The notes under the pieces are model-generated. The model was not told where the DNA came from and ran no database searches. It was given only the letters and a program-made list of their open reading frames with translations. 64,000 nucleotides of DNA from Chelativorans multitrophicus (GTDB taxonomy: Bacteria > Pseudomonadota > Alphaproteobacteria > Rhizobiales > Rhizobiaceae), in NCBI RefSeq assembly GCF_011317445.1, contig NZ_JAAAPL010000001.1, forward strand, positions 2,127,001-2,191,000, given 5' to 3'. This document shows positions 1-8,403 of this stretch, one piece after another (position 1 is the first letter of the stretch; each line of letters opens with the position of its first letter). The translations under genes were made by a program, and so were the position numbers.

Positions 1-227
1 GCCGCATCATCTATGCCTATCATATGGGCTTCAGGGGACAGGCTCTGTCTGCTTCATTGGCGACGGTCGAGTTTGCTCCGGCGGGGGGTGGGCGCACGCG
101 CATGACCTTTACCGAGCAGATAGCATTCCTCGGAGAGGCCAATGCGCGCCAGCGAATCGCTGGCACCGAACAAGGTTTCGACAGGCTGATTGAGGCAATT
201 GCGAAGGACCTCACGGAGGTCCACTGA
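1..227 (+). CDS. SRPBCC (AHSA1-like) domain protein, C-terminal part
   Basis: The reading frame is already open at the left edge (codons in phase from base 3) and ends at TGA 225-227, so about 74 C-terminal residues are visible and the start lies outside the window. The stretch SLATVEF, then G-rich turn, then RMTFTEQ and a final amphipathic helix ending AIAKDLTEVH follows the last strands and long C-terminal helix of the SRPBCC/AHSA1 family. Members bind small hydrophobic ligands and often sit next to ArsR regulators. The ligand cannot be inferred here. The methionine at 24 is internal to the fold and not a credible start. Confidence 0.6.
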   Translation, partial: RIIYAYHMGFRGQALSASLATVEFAPAGGGRTRMTFTEQIAFLGEANARQRIAGTEQGFDRLIEAIAKDLTEVH

Positions 228-275
228 CCGGGCTGGCGGATCCGGCCGTTCGCCGGCTGATCCACCGGGAAGGGT

Positions 276-917
276 TTACCTCGTCTGCGCCGTGAGGATT
301 TTCAGCGCGAAAGCCGAGAACACACCGGCGAAAAGGTAATCCACCACGCGGGTGATCGTGGGACTTTTGCGCAGCAGCCCGGCGAATTTGTCCGCCGCAA
401 TCACCATCGGTGCGGTAATCGGTAGCGATAACGGAATGAAAAGCACGCCGAGGAAGAACAGTTTGCCGGGCGCGTGCGGATCGCTGGGCGTGACGAATTG
501 CGGCAGGAAGGTCATGAAGAAGAGGATTATCTTCGGATTGAGCAGGTTGATGCCGAGCCCGGTGGCCCAGTTCTTGAACAGCGAGGCCTTATTGCTTGCC
601 TTTGCGTCCGGATTGAAGGCCGAGCCATGGCGGATCGCCTGCCAGGCAAGCCAGACCAGGTAACCCGCGCCGAAGATCTTCAAGATCCAGAATGCCGTGG
701 GCGAAGCCACGAGCAGTGCGGATAAGCCAAGCGCAACCAGTATGGTGTGGATCACGATCCCTGTCATGGCACCGAACATGCAGGCGAAGCCCGCCGCCCT
801 GCCCTGCGAGAGCGCACGGCCGACAAAAAGCGTCATATCGGGACCAGGCGTGATCGCCAGCACAATAACCGCTATCGCAAATTGCAGGATTATTGCGGTA
901 TCCGGAATGAAATTCAT
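276..917 (-). CDS. LysE/RhtB-family amino-acid exporter
   Basis: A 213-residue inner-membrane protein, the usual LysE/RhtB length, with about six hydrophobic segments. The family signature near the N terminus is present: a first helix followed by ITPGPDM (about residues 23-29), then a glycine-rich second helix. Family members export amino acids or their derivatives by proton antiport; the substrate is unknown. The ATG at 917 is preceded by AAGAGG at suitable spacing. It lies downstream of nagA on the same strand, separated by about 50 bases, so it may be co-transcribed, but nothing ties it functionally to amino-sugar recycling. Confidence 0.85.
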   Translation of the reverse strand: MNFIPDTAIILQFAIAVIVLAITPGPDMTLFVGRALSQGRAAGFACMFGAMTGIVIHTILVALGLSALLVASPTAFWILKIFGAGYLVWLAWQAIRHGSAFNPDAKASNKASLFKNWATGLGINLLNPKIILFFMTFLPQFVTPSDPHAPGKLFFLGVLFIPLSLPITAPMVIAADKFAGLLRKSPTITRVVDYLFAGVFSAFALKILTAQTR

Positions 918-969
918 GAATGCCTCTTACTGGTGAGCGGCGCAATTTAGCGCCACTCTTCACTCTGGC

Positions 970-2151
970 CTAGGCCCATGCCGCCATTCTGCCGAAGCGC
1001 GCCTTGCCCGCCATCCATACCTGCTGCACGCGCAGATCCTCCGAAAGGTGGATGCAATCAGCCCGGCGGCCCAGCTTCAAATATCCGCGCTCACTGCCGA
1101 TCCCGAGATAGGTGGCGGGATAGGCGCAGGCCATCCTGAGCGACTCTTCCACCGAGAGCTCCAGCATCTGCACGCCAAAACGCACGCCCGTCGCCATATC
1201 AAGGTCGGATCCCGCCAATGTTCCGTCTTCGAGCACCAGCTTCGAGCAGACCTCGCCCGGCTCACGCCGCACCGTACGGCCGTTCAACTCGAAACTCTCG
1301 GCCTCGCTTCCGACGAGCGCCATCGCGTCGGTTACGTGGAAAAGCTTGGCCGGCCCGCGTTTGGCACGCAGTGCAAGACGAAGTGCCGCCGGGTCGACAT
1401 GATGCCCATCGGCAATGATGCCGCCCCAGACGTCACCGGCATCAAGGGCAGCACCCACCAGCCCCGGCGCGCGGTGCGACAGCGCGCTCATCGCGTTATA
1501 TAGATGCGTAATTCCCCGCGCGCCCGCATTGAACAGGCGCAGCGCATCCTCGCTCGTGCAATCCGTATGGCCGAGGCTCACGATAATGCCGGCCTTGGCA
1601 AGCCGCTCCACCTGCCACGGCGTCACCTGCTCTGCGGCAAGGGTAACGTGAAGCACCGGCATGGCGCCCGCCGCGCGGCACAAGAGATCGAGATCTTCAT
1701 CGTCCATCGGCCGCATGAGATCGGCCAGATGCGCGCCGCGCCGGGCTGGCGCCAGATGTGGACCCTCTAGATGGATACCGAGCACGCCCTCGTCTGCCTT
1801 GGCGGCTTCGGTTGCGGCCTCGACAGCCCTGCGCGTTACCTCACGCGTATCGGTGACAAGAGTGGGCAGCAGTGCCGTCGTGCCGTATTGCCGATGCGCC
1901 CGCGCTATAACGAAGAAGGTTTCAGGCGTCGGATCATTGTTGAGAAGACGCCCGCCGCCGCCATTCACCTGCACGTCGATGAAGCCTGGCGCCAGAATTC
2001 CGCCGTCGAGCCGCGTCACGTCCTGTCTGCCGGCGAGTTCCGCTTCAGGCACGATATCCCTAACGCGACCAGCCACCACGACGAGAGCGTGCCGGTCGAT
2101 GAAGCGCTCACCATCAAACAGGCGCGCCCCGGCGAGGATGGTTATGTCCAT
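970..2151 (-). CDS. nagA: N-acetylglucosamine-6-phosphate deacetylase
   Basis: The 393-residue amidohydrolase deacetylates GlcNAc-6-phosphate to glucosamine-6-phosphate in the cytoplasm. Visible landmarks match the NagA active site: metal-ligand Glu129 in HLEGPH, His195 in GHTDC, His216 in HLYNAM, DGHHV at 248-252, and the catalytic-type Asp275 in VTDAM. The start ATG overlaps the stop of the upstream SIS gene by one base (TGATG), so the two are translationally coupled. With murQ and the SIS isomerase it forms a pathway from MurNAc-6-P through GlcNAc-6-P and GlcN-6-P to fructose-6-P. Confidence 0.95.
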   Translation of the reverse strand: MDITILAGARLFDGERFIDRHALVVVAGRVRDIVPEAELAGRQDVTRLDGGILAPGFIDVQVNGGGGRLLNNDPTPETFFVIARAHRQYGTTALLPTLVTDTREVTRRAVEAATEAAKADEGVLGIHLEGPHLAPARRGAHLADLMRPMDDEDLDLLCRAAGAMPVLHVTLAAEQVTPWQVERLAKAGIIVSLGHTDCTSEDALRLFNAGARGITHLYNAMSALSHRAPGLVGAALDAGDVWGGIIADGHHVDPAALRLALRAKRGPAKLFHVTDAMALVGSEAESFELNGRTVRREPGEVCSKLVLEDGTLAGSDLDMATGVRFGVQMLELSVEESLRMACAYPATYLGIGSERGYLKLGRRADCIHLSEDLRVQQVWMAGKARFGRMAAWA

Positions 2152-3179
2152 CAGATCGTCTCCGTCACCTTCTTAAGCTTGTCTGGCGTATCGGGGTTGA
2201 ATCCGCGCTCGCGCGCAAGCCGCTCCACCAGCCGGTAATAGGCGGCAAGTGCCGCCAGCGGGTCTAATTGGCCATAACCTGTTGACGGCACGGCAATCGT
2301 ATCTTGCCCGGTCGGCCGCGAGGAGAAGGCGACGATGCAGGCGCCCATGCCGCGCAGCGTTTCCATGACTGCCATGCTCGAAGAAAGCGCCTCATCCTCC
2401 GGCGCAAAGGCGAGAATGGGGAACCCTTCCTCCACGAGTTGCATCGGGCCGTGCATAAGTTCGGCGAGGGAAAATGCCTCGGCGTGAAGCTTTGCCGTCT
2501 CCTTGGCCTTAAGCGCCGCTTCAAGGGCGATGGCAAAGCCCGGCCCGCGCCCGCCGGTGAACAGCGATTGTGCTTTTAGCAGCAGCGGCATGGCCCGTTC
2601 GTAATCTGCCTGGCAGGCGGCCTTGAGCGCCTCCGGCAGCCTTGCAAGCCCCGCCGCAAGCGCCTCGCTGCCCGATGCGGCCTGGGTCACCGCTGCGAGC
2701 GCTGCCGCCGAGGCGATAAAGCTTTTCGTGGCCGCCACGCTCTTTTCCTCGCCGGCATGGATGGGAAGCACGATATCGGCGGCACGTGCAAGCGGACTCT
2801 CGGCCACATTGACCACGGCCACGGTCAGGGCACCGCCGCGCTTGGCTTCATCCTGCACGGCGATGATGTCAGGACTGGCCCCAGACTGCGAAACGGTAAT
2901 GTGCAGCCCGCCCGGCACGCGCAGGGAAGCATGATAAACCGAGGCGACGGACGGCCCGATGGACGCTACCGGGATGCCGCAGGAGATCTCGAAGAGATAT
3001 TTGAAGAAGCTGACGGCATGGTCGGACGAACCGCGGGCCGCGACTGTGACCACCGCCGGGCGCCGCTCCGCAACGAGCCGGCCGATCTCGCGGAATGTCC
3101 TGCCTTCACGTTGAAGAAGCCTGTGAACGGCTTCCGGTGCTTCGCCCGTTTCCCGGAACATCCGCGATCGCTCACTCAC
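2151..3179 (-). CDS. SIS-domain aminosugar-phosphate isomerase/deaminase (NagB-II type)
   Basis: The 342-residue cytoplasmic protein has two SIS domains and resembles the isomerase half of GlmS without the glutaminase domain. First-domain landmarks are AARGSSDHA (about 47-55) and SQSGASPD. Between murQ and nagA the natural role is deamination/isomerisation of glucosamine-6-phosphate to fructose-6-phosphate, as for NagB-II proteins; AgaS-like activity on galactosamine-6-phosphate is the alternative. GTG at 3179 was chosen because GGAG lies about eight bases upstream; the ATG six codons later lacks a clear ribosome site. It sits 19 bases after murQ and overlaps nagA by one base. Confidence 0.85.
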   Translation of the reverse strand: MSERSRMFRETGEAPEAVHRLLQREGRTFREIGRLVAERRPAVVTVAARGSSDHAVSFFKYLFEISCGIPVASIGPSVASVYHASLRVPGGLHITVSQSGASPDIIAVQDEAKRGGALTVAVVNVAESPLARAADIVLPIHAGEEKSVAATKSFIASAAALAAVTQAASGSEALAAGLARLPEALKAACQADYERAMPLLLKAQSLFTGGRGPGFAIALEAALKAKETAKLHAEAFSLAELMHGPMQLVEEGFPILAFAPEDEALSSSMAVMETLRGMGACIVAFSSRPTGQDTIAVPSTGYGQLDPLAALAAYYRLVERLARERGFNPDTPDKLKKVTETI

Positions 3180-3198
3180 CGTTTGGTCTCCGTTTACA

Positions 3199-4092
3199 TC
3201 AGACCGTCTTTATTCCAAGCACCGCATGAAGATCACCGCCATGCCGCTCCAAAGCCGCCTCCGCCGCGCTCGGCTCCATGCCCTTCAGGACCAGCACCGC
3301 CGGCTTTAAGCGATAGCCCGTTTTCTCCAGTGCCGCGACAGCCTCTTCTCTGCTGCATCCCGAAATCTCGACAAGTATGGTCGCGGCCCTGCGATGGAGC
3401 TTGTCGTTTGCTGCCTTCATATCCACCATCTGGCCGCGGAAGACTTTACCGAGCCGCGCCATAAGAGCCGTGGAAAGCAGGTTGAGGGCTATCTTCTGGC
3501 TCGTTCCCGCGGCAAGGCGCGTGGAGCCCGCAACCGCCTCCGGGCCGGTGTCGAGCAGAATGCCAATCTCCGCTCTCCCAAGCAGCGGCGCGCCGGGATT
3601 ATTGGCAAGCCCTATGGTAAGCGCGCCGCATTTGCGCGCCGCTTCAACGGCCGCCAATGTGTACGGTGTCGTCCCGCTCGCCGCGAGCGCGAGAATAACA
3701 TCGTCATGCCCGCAGCCGGCATTCTCTATGGCGCGCACCGCCGCGTGTATGTCGTCTTCGGCCGCCTCGGCCACACCCGCAAGGCCAAGACCGCCCGCAA
3801 GCAACAACACCAGGCGCTCATCCGGCCAACTGAATGTAGGCCCAAGTTCCAGCGCATCAAGCACCGCCAGCCTGCCCGAGGTGCCAGCGCCCACATAGAA
3901 CAATCGCCCCGCGGATCCACGAAGCCGCTTCACCATCGCTGCAAGTGCGCTCTCCAACGCGGGAAGAGCGTCGGATACGGCGGAGAAGGCATTTTTCTGC
4001 CCATCCAGCATCATGCGCAGCAGCTCGCCGTCCGGCGCAAGCTCAAGATCTCGGTATCTGTCACCCGTGCTTTCCGTGTGCAGGCTCACCAT
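3199..4092 (-). CDS. murQ: N-acetylmuramic acid 6-phosphate etherase
   Basis: MurQ cleaves the lactyl ether of MurNAc-6-phosphate, giving GlcNAc-6-phosphate and D-lactate, in cell-wall recycling. The protein (297 residues from the chosen start) shows the SIS-fold signature GAGTSGRLAVLDA followed by the MurQ-specific ELGPTF, then AASGTTPY, and GSTRLAAGTSQK, ending in a UBA-like helical tail. The ATG at 4092 is preferred over an ATG 11 codons upstream because GGAG lies ten bases before it and the family starts near MVSLHTE. It is first in the murQ-SIS-nagA operon and divergent from anmK, which makes its substrate. Confidence 0.95.
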   Translation of the reverse strand: MVSLHTESTGDRYRDLELAPDGELLRMMLDGQKNAFSAVSDALPALESALAAMVKRLRGSAGRLFYVGAGTSGRLAVLDALELGPTFSWPDERLVLLLAGGLGLAGVAEAAEDDIHAAVRAIENAGCGHDDVILALAASGTTPYTLAAVEAARKCGALTIGLANNPGAPLLGRAEIGILLDTGPEAVAGSTRLAAGTSQKIALNLLSTALMARLGKVFRGQMVDMKAANDKLHRRAATILVEISGCSREEAVAALEKTGYRLKPAVLVLKGMEPSAAEAALERHGGDLHAVLGIKTV

Positions 4093-4327
4093 TTTTCCGC
4101 TCCAATAGGAACAATGCGATACCAATGTATCATCGGAAGATCCTGGTCAAATAAACGCCAGCCTGGGCCGTTTGGACTGCGTTTCAGCGCCCTTTTTGAT
4201 CAAGTATGTGTGACCTGGCCATGTGCAACCATGCACGGTCGTCCCAACACCGTCATGAAGCGGCTTGAGGTCTCCTTCCGTCGTGTGCATGCTGCATGGA
4301 CCGCGCTGACGAGAGAAAGATTATATT

Positions 4328-5461
4328 ATGGAGCCTGCCTGGGCGATCGGCTTGATGACCGGAACCGTGCTTGATGGGAATATCGACATCGCCATGATCC
4401 GCACCGACGGAGAAAAGGTGGATGCGTTCGGGCCATATAAGCTGGCGCCTTACCCGCCCGAATTGCCGATCCTGCTTGGCCGCGCGCTCGAAGAGGCCGC
4501 CAAATGGCGTTTTCAGGGTCAAGAGCCCGCCATTTTCCGTGAAGCAGAAGCGGCCCTCACCCAGGCACAGGCTTTGGCCGTTTGCGACTTTCTGCGCGAG
4601 AACGGGCTTTCGCCTGGCGATATCAAGGCGATTGGCTTTCACGGGCAGACGGTGCTTCACATCGCCCCAAAAGATGGCCGGCGCGGCCACACGCGCCAGC
4701 TCGGCGATGGGCCGCTGATGGCCAAGATCGTCGGCGCGGATGTGGTCTATGACTTCCGCACCGCAGATGTTGAGGCAGGCGGACAAGGCGCGCCCCTGGT
4801 GCCGATCTATCATCGAGCGCTTCTCGACAGGATCGGCGGCGGCTGCGAGACCGCAATGCTCAATCTGGGTGGCGTCGGCAATATAAGTTGGTTCGACGGC
4901 GATCAAATGGTCGCGTTCGACACCGGTCCGGCCAACGCTCCGATCAATGACTGGGTCAAACGCCATGGCCGGGGTAATTTCGACACGGACGGGCGCATCG
5001 CACTTTCCGGAACCGTGGATGAAGCTCGGCTCTCGCGCCTGCTCGACCACCCGTATCTTAATGCACCTTATCCAAAGTCGCTCGACCGCAACTCCTTCAC
5101 CGCGGACATGGCGGAGGGTTTAAGTCTTGAGAACGGCGCGGCGACGCTGACGGCCTTCAGCGCGGCCGCGGTCGGGCGGGCGCTCGACCTTCTGCCTGAA
5201 CGCCCCAACCGGCTTCTGGTGTGCGGAGGCGGGCGCAAGAACCCGGCGCTGATGGCGCAGCTTCGCCGCCGTGCGAATGTCCAGGCCATGGATGTGGACC
5301 AGTTTGGAATGCGAGGGGATGCCATCGAAGCCGAATGCTTCGCTTTTCTCGCGGTGCGAAGCATACGCGGGTTGCCGATCAGCTTTCCGCAAACCACAGG
5401 CGTATCGAAGCCGATGAGCGGCGGCAGGCTCGCGCCCGCCTCAGCCAGGAATGCAGCCTGA
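4328..5461 (+). CDS. anmK: Anhydro-N-acetylmuramic acid kinase
   Basis: AnmK hydrolyses the 1,6-anhydro bond of anhydroMurNAc and phosphorylates it to MurNAc-6-phosphate, the MurQ substrate. The 377-residue length fits. The N terminus has the ATP-binding [10 protein letters not shown] variant of the usual GLMSGTSLDG, followed by [27 protein letters not shown], and the C-terminal [11 protein letters not shown]. The last is the family's second phosphate-binding loop. The gene is divergent from murQ across about 235 bases that presumably carry both promoters. No MurP-type transporter is present, so the pathway seems dedicated to internal recycling. Confidence 0.95.
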
Positions 5462-5613
5462 AGTTTATTGCAAAGCCCCGCACCATCTGGACGAACCGTC
5501 TCTTCATCCCTTAAAGAGGACCCTTCAGGGCTGCGGATTTCCCGGTGACAATCGGCCGCGAGGGGTGCCCGGCAGAATAACGAAACAGGCGACAACGTTT
5601 CAGGGAGCGAAAA

Positions 5614-6564
5614 ATGCGAACAATTCTTCTGCTAGCTGCGGCGGGCCTTGCCCTCTCTACGGCAGCCCATGCTCAGACCGTGAAAGTCTCGGTCACGGCA
5701 ATCGTCGAGCATCCCGCTCTAGACGCTGTGCGGGACGGGGTGCGCGACGGGCTGAAGGAAGCTGGATATGAGGGTGAGAACCTTGAATTCACCTATGAAT
5801 CGGCGCAAGGCAATGCCGCGACCGCTGCCCAGATCGCCCGTGAATTCGTTGGCAACAATCCGGATGTGATCGTTCCGATTTCCACGCCGTCGGCCCAGGC
5901 TGTTGCGGCTTCTACGCGCGATATTCCGGTCGTCTTTTCCGCGGTTACCGATCCGGTTGCCGCCGGCTTGGTGAAAACGAACGAAGAGCCGGGCGCCAAT
6001 GTGACCGGCGTCTCGGACCTCTCGCCGATCGCGGATCACGTCGCGCTCATCAAGGAGCTGGTCCCGGACGTGAAGGCCATCGCCTTCGTCTACAATCCCG
6101 GCGAAGCAAACTCCGTCGTGCTTCTCAACCTCTTCAAGGAAGCCGCCGAGGCAGAAGGACTTTCCGTCGTGGAAGCGCCCGCCAACAAGTCGGCTGATGT
6201 GCAGGGCGCAGCCCGCAGCGCGGTCGGCAAAGTCCAGGCGTTCTACGTGCCTACGGACAACACGATCGTCTCAGCCCTGGAGTCCCTTATCGGTGTTGCC
6301 GAGGAAAACGATATTCCGCTGATTTCCGGCGATACGGATTCGGTTGAACGCGGCACCCTCGCCTCCGTTGGCTTCAACTATTATGAAGTCGGCAAGGAGA
6401 CCGCCGAGGTGGTGGTTCGCATTCTGAAGGGCGAAGAACCAGGCGCCATCCCCGTCACCTTCGCCTCGGGCACCGACCTCGTGGTCAACCGCAAGGCGGC
6501 TGAGGGCATGGGCGTCGAGCTTCCCCAGGCTGTGATCGACCGCGCCTCCAAGGTCATCGAATAG
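5614..6564 (+). CDS. ABC transporter substrate-binding protein, TrpX/YtrX-like family
   Basis: A 316-residue periplasmic protein with a clear signal peptide ending AAHAQ (about residue 21). The body is the two-lobed type I fold of the ABC_sub_bind family: KVSVTAIVEHPALDAVRDG, then PVVFSAVTDPVAAGLV and TGVSDLSP, typical of proteins annotated as tryptophan/tyrosine-like ABC binding proteins. It captures the ligand for the permease and ATPase that follow. The ligand is not determined by sequence; peptides, amino acids and other small metabolites have been proposed for relatives. A GGGAGCG site precedes the ATG. A terminator-like hairpin lies directly after the stop. Confidence 0.85.
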   Translation: MRTILLLAAAGLALSTAAHAQTVKVSVTAIVEHPALDAVRDGVRDGLKEAGYEGENLEFTYESAQGNAATAAQIAREFVGNNPDVIVPISTPSAQAVAASTRDIPVVFSAVTDPVAAGLVKTNEEPGANVTGVSDLSPIADHVALIKELVPDVKAIAFVYNPGEANSVVLLNLFKEAAEAEGLSVVEAPANKSADVQGAARSAVGKVQAFYVPTDNTIVSALESLIGVAEENDIPLISGDTDSVERGTLASVGFNYYEVGKETAEVVVRILKGEEPGAIPVTFASGTDLVVNRKAAEGMGVELPQAVIDRASKVIE

Positions 6565-6571
6565 CGATTAG

Positions 6572-6604
6572 GCGGCCCTGCCTCCTCAATGCAGGGCCGC
6601 TTTC
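6572..6604 (+). terminator. Intra-operon terminator or attenuating hairpin
   Basis: A ten-base perfect stem, GCGGCCCTGC (6572-6581) with GCAGGGCCGC (6591-6600), nine-base loop, followed by TTTCT. It lies eight bases after the binding-protein stop and before the permease gene. It should end many transcripts, leaving more binding protein than membrane components, or protect the upstream mRNA 3' end. Confidence 0.75.
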
Positions 6605-6681
6605 TGCGTATTTTAGGCTTTTCTTTCATTTTTTACTTGCGCTCACGGGTGCTTCGCGCCACCGGAAAGTGCACGTGCTGA

Positions 6682-7590
6682 TTGTTTTTAGGGTCGTTTA
6701 TCTTGATGTCTGCCATCGCGTTCTGGGGGGCCGTCGAACTTGGCCTCGTCTATGGCTTTGTCGCCCTCGGCGTTTTTCTCGCCTTTCGCATCCTTGATTT
6801 TCCCGATCTCACGGTGGACGGGTCCTTTCCCCTTGGGGCGGCAGTTGCAGCAGTCGCCATCACCGCTGGGTGGAACCCATGGCTTGCCTGCCTGGTCGCG
6901 GCGCTTGGCGGTGCCGCCTGCGGGCTGGTGACCGCATTCCTCAACGTCCGTTTTGGCATTCTCAATCTGCTGGCCTCCATCCTCACCATGATCGCGCTTT
7001 TCTCGGTGAATCTTCGCATTATGGGGCGGCCGAACATGGCGGTGCTCAATCAGGACACCGTCGTCACATCCTTCTATGACCTTGGTCTGGCGGACCATCT
7101 TGTCCGTCCGCTCCTGCTTGCCATCCTGATCCTGATAACATTGCTTCTGCTCGCGCGTTTCCTCGGCAGCGATTTTGGGCTGGCTATGCGGGCGGCTGGC
7201 GCCAATGCGCGCATGGCACGCGCCAACGGCGTGGATGTGGGCGGGCAGATCTATGTGGGGATGGCATTGTCGAACGCGCTAACGGGCCTGGGAGGCGCGC
7301 TCTTCGCGCAGGTTTCCGGCTTCGCGGATGTGACTTCGGGCGTTGGCACTATTGTGGTTGGCCTTGCTTCGGTGATCGTTGGTGAAACCCTGCTCCGCAG
7401 CCGTTCGATGCTGATCGCCCTTTTTTCCTGCGTCCTCGGCTCGGTCATTTATCGTGTGGCGGTGCAACTCGCCCTGTCGGCGGACCTCCTTTATCTCAAT
7501 CCGTCAGACCTCAATCTCGTAACTGCGGTGCTCGTTGCGCTGGCGCTGATCCTGCCCAAGCTTCGGGCCGGAAAAGGGGCTGTGCGATGA
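6682..7590 (+). CDS. ABC transporter permease (branched/TrpY-like)
   Basis: The inner-membrane permease partner of the preceding binding protein, about 302 residues with eight or nine hydrophobic segments. The landmarks LVYGFVALGVFLAFRILDFPDLTVDGSFPLGAA and AMRAAGANARMARANGVD belong to the BPD_transp_2 (LivH-like) permease group, in the subfamily paired with ABC_sub_bind proteins. TTG at 6682 is the longest start; ATG at 6706 is a good alternative and neither has a strong ribosome site. The ATPase start overlaps its stop by four bases (ATGA), showing tight coupling. Confidence 0.85.
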   Translation: MFLGSFILMSAIAFWGAVELGLVYGFVALGVFLAFRILDFPDLTVDGSFPLGAAVAAVAITAGWNPWLACLVAALGGAACGLVTAFLNVRFGILNLLASILTMIALFSVNLRIMGRPNMAVLNQDTVVTSFYDLGLADHLVRPLLLAILILITLLLLARFLGSDFGLAMRAAGANARMARANGVDVGGQIYVGMALSNALTGLGGALFAQVSGFADVTSGVGTIVVGLASVIVGETLLRSRSMLIALFSCVLGSVIYRVAVQLALSADLLYLNPSDLNLVTAVLVALALILPKLRAGKGAVR

Positions 7591-8384
7591 TATCGGTCAA
7601 GGATCTGCACGTCACCTTCAATCCCGGCACGCCGCTGGAGCGGCGCGCGCTCTCCGGTATCGATCTCACTCTGAACGAGGGCGAGTTCGCGACTGTTATC
7701 GGCTCCAACGGCGCCGGCAAATCGACGCTCCTTGCAGCTATTGCCGGTGATGTGGTGCCCAGGGCCGGCCGTATCGAGATCGGCGGCCGCGATGTCACCA
7801 GGGAGGCGCCTGCAAAGCGGGCGCGCCGGGTTGCCCGCGTGTTCCAGGACCCGCTAGCCGGCTCCTGCGCGGATCTTTCGATCGAGGGAAATCTCGCACT
7901 TGCGGCGATGCGTGGCGGCAAGCGCGGCCTTCGTTCCGCGTTGACGGCTGAGCGGCGCAATGAGCTGCGCGAGAGGGTGGCTGAGCTGGGCCTCAATCTG
8001 GAAAACCGCATGGCAGACCGCATGGGGCTTCTGTCAGGCGGACAGCGGCAGGCGGTCTCGCTCGTAATGGCCACCTTGGCGAAGGCAGAGGTGTTGCTGC
8101 TCGACGAGCATACGGCGGCCTTGGACCCCGGAATGGCCGAGTTCGTGGCCGAAATCACGCAGCGCCTGGTGACAGCCCATCACCTGACGACGCTGATGGT
8201 CACGCATTCCATGCGTCAGGCACTCGATCTCGGCACGCGCACGATCATGCTGCATGAGGGCCGGATCGTTCTGGATATCGTTGGCGAGCGCCGCAAGAAT
8301 ATGACTGTTGACGGTCTTGTCGAGATGTTCCGCAGGGTGCGTGGAGGCGCGGAGCTCGACGACGATTCGCTCCGCATTGGATGA
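7587..8384 (+). CDS. ABC transporter ATP-binding protein
   Basis: A 265-residue cytoplasmic ATPase. It has Walker A GSNGAGKST (about 39-47), Q-loop VFQDP, signature LSGGQRQAVS, Walker B VLLLDEHTA and the switch histidine in MVTHS. The DEHTAALDPG form of Walker B is characteristic of the ATPases in this TrpX-like importer family. It begins inside the permease gene (ATGA overlap) and ends the three-gene importer operon, converging on the GNAT gene about 20 bases away. Confidence 0.92.
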   Translation: MISVKDLHVTFNPGTPLERRALSGIDLTLNEGEFATVIGSNGAGKSTLLAAIAGDVVPRAGRIEIGGRDVTREAPAKRARRVARVFQDPLAGSCADLSIEGNLALAAMRGGKRGLRSALTAERRNELRERVAELGLNLENRMADRMGLLSGGQRQAVSLVMATLAKAEVLLLDEHTAALDPGMAEFVAEITQRLVTAHHLTTLMVTHSMRQALDLGTRTIMLHEGRIVLDIVGERRKNMTVDGLVEMFRRVRGGAELDDDSLRIG

Positions 8385-8403
8385 TCGAGCTTCGGCTTGA
8401 AAT

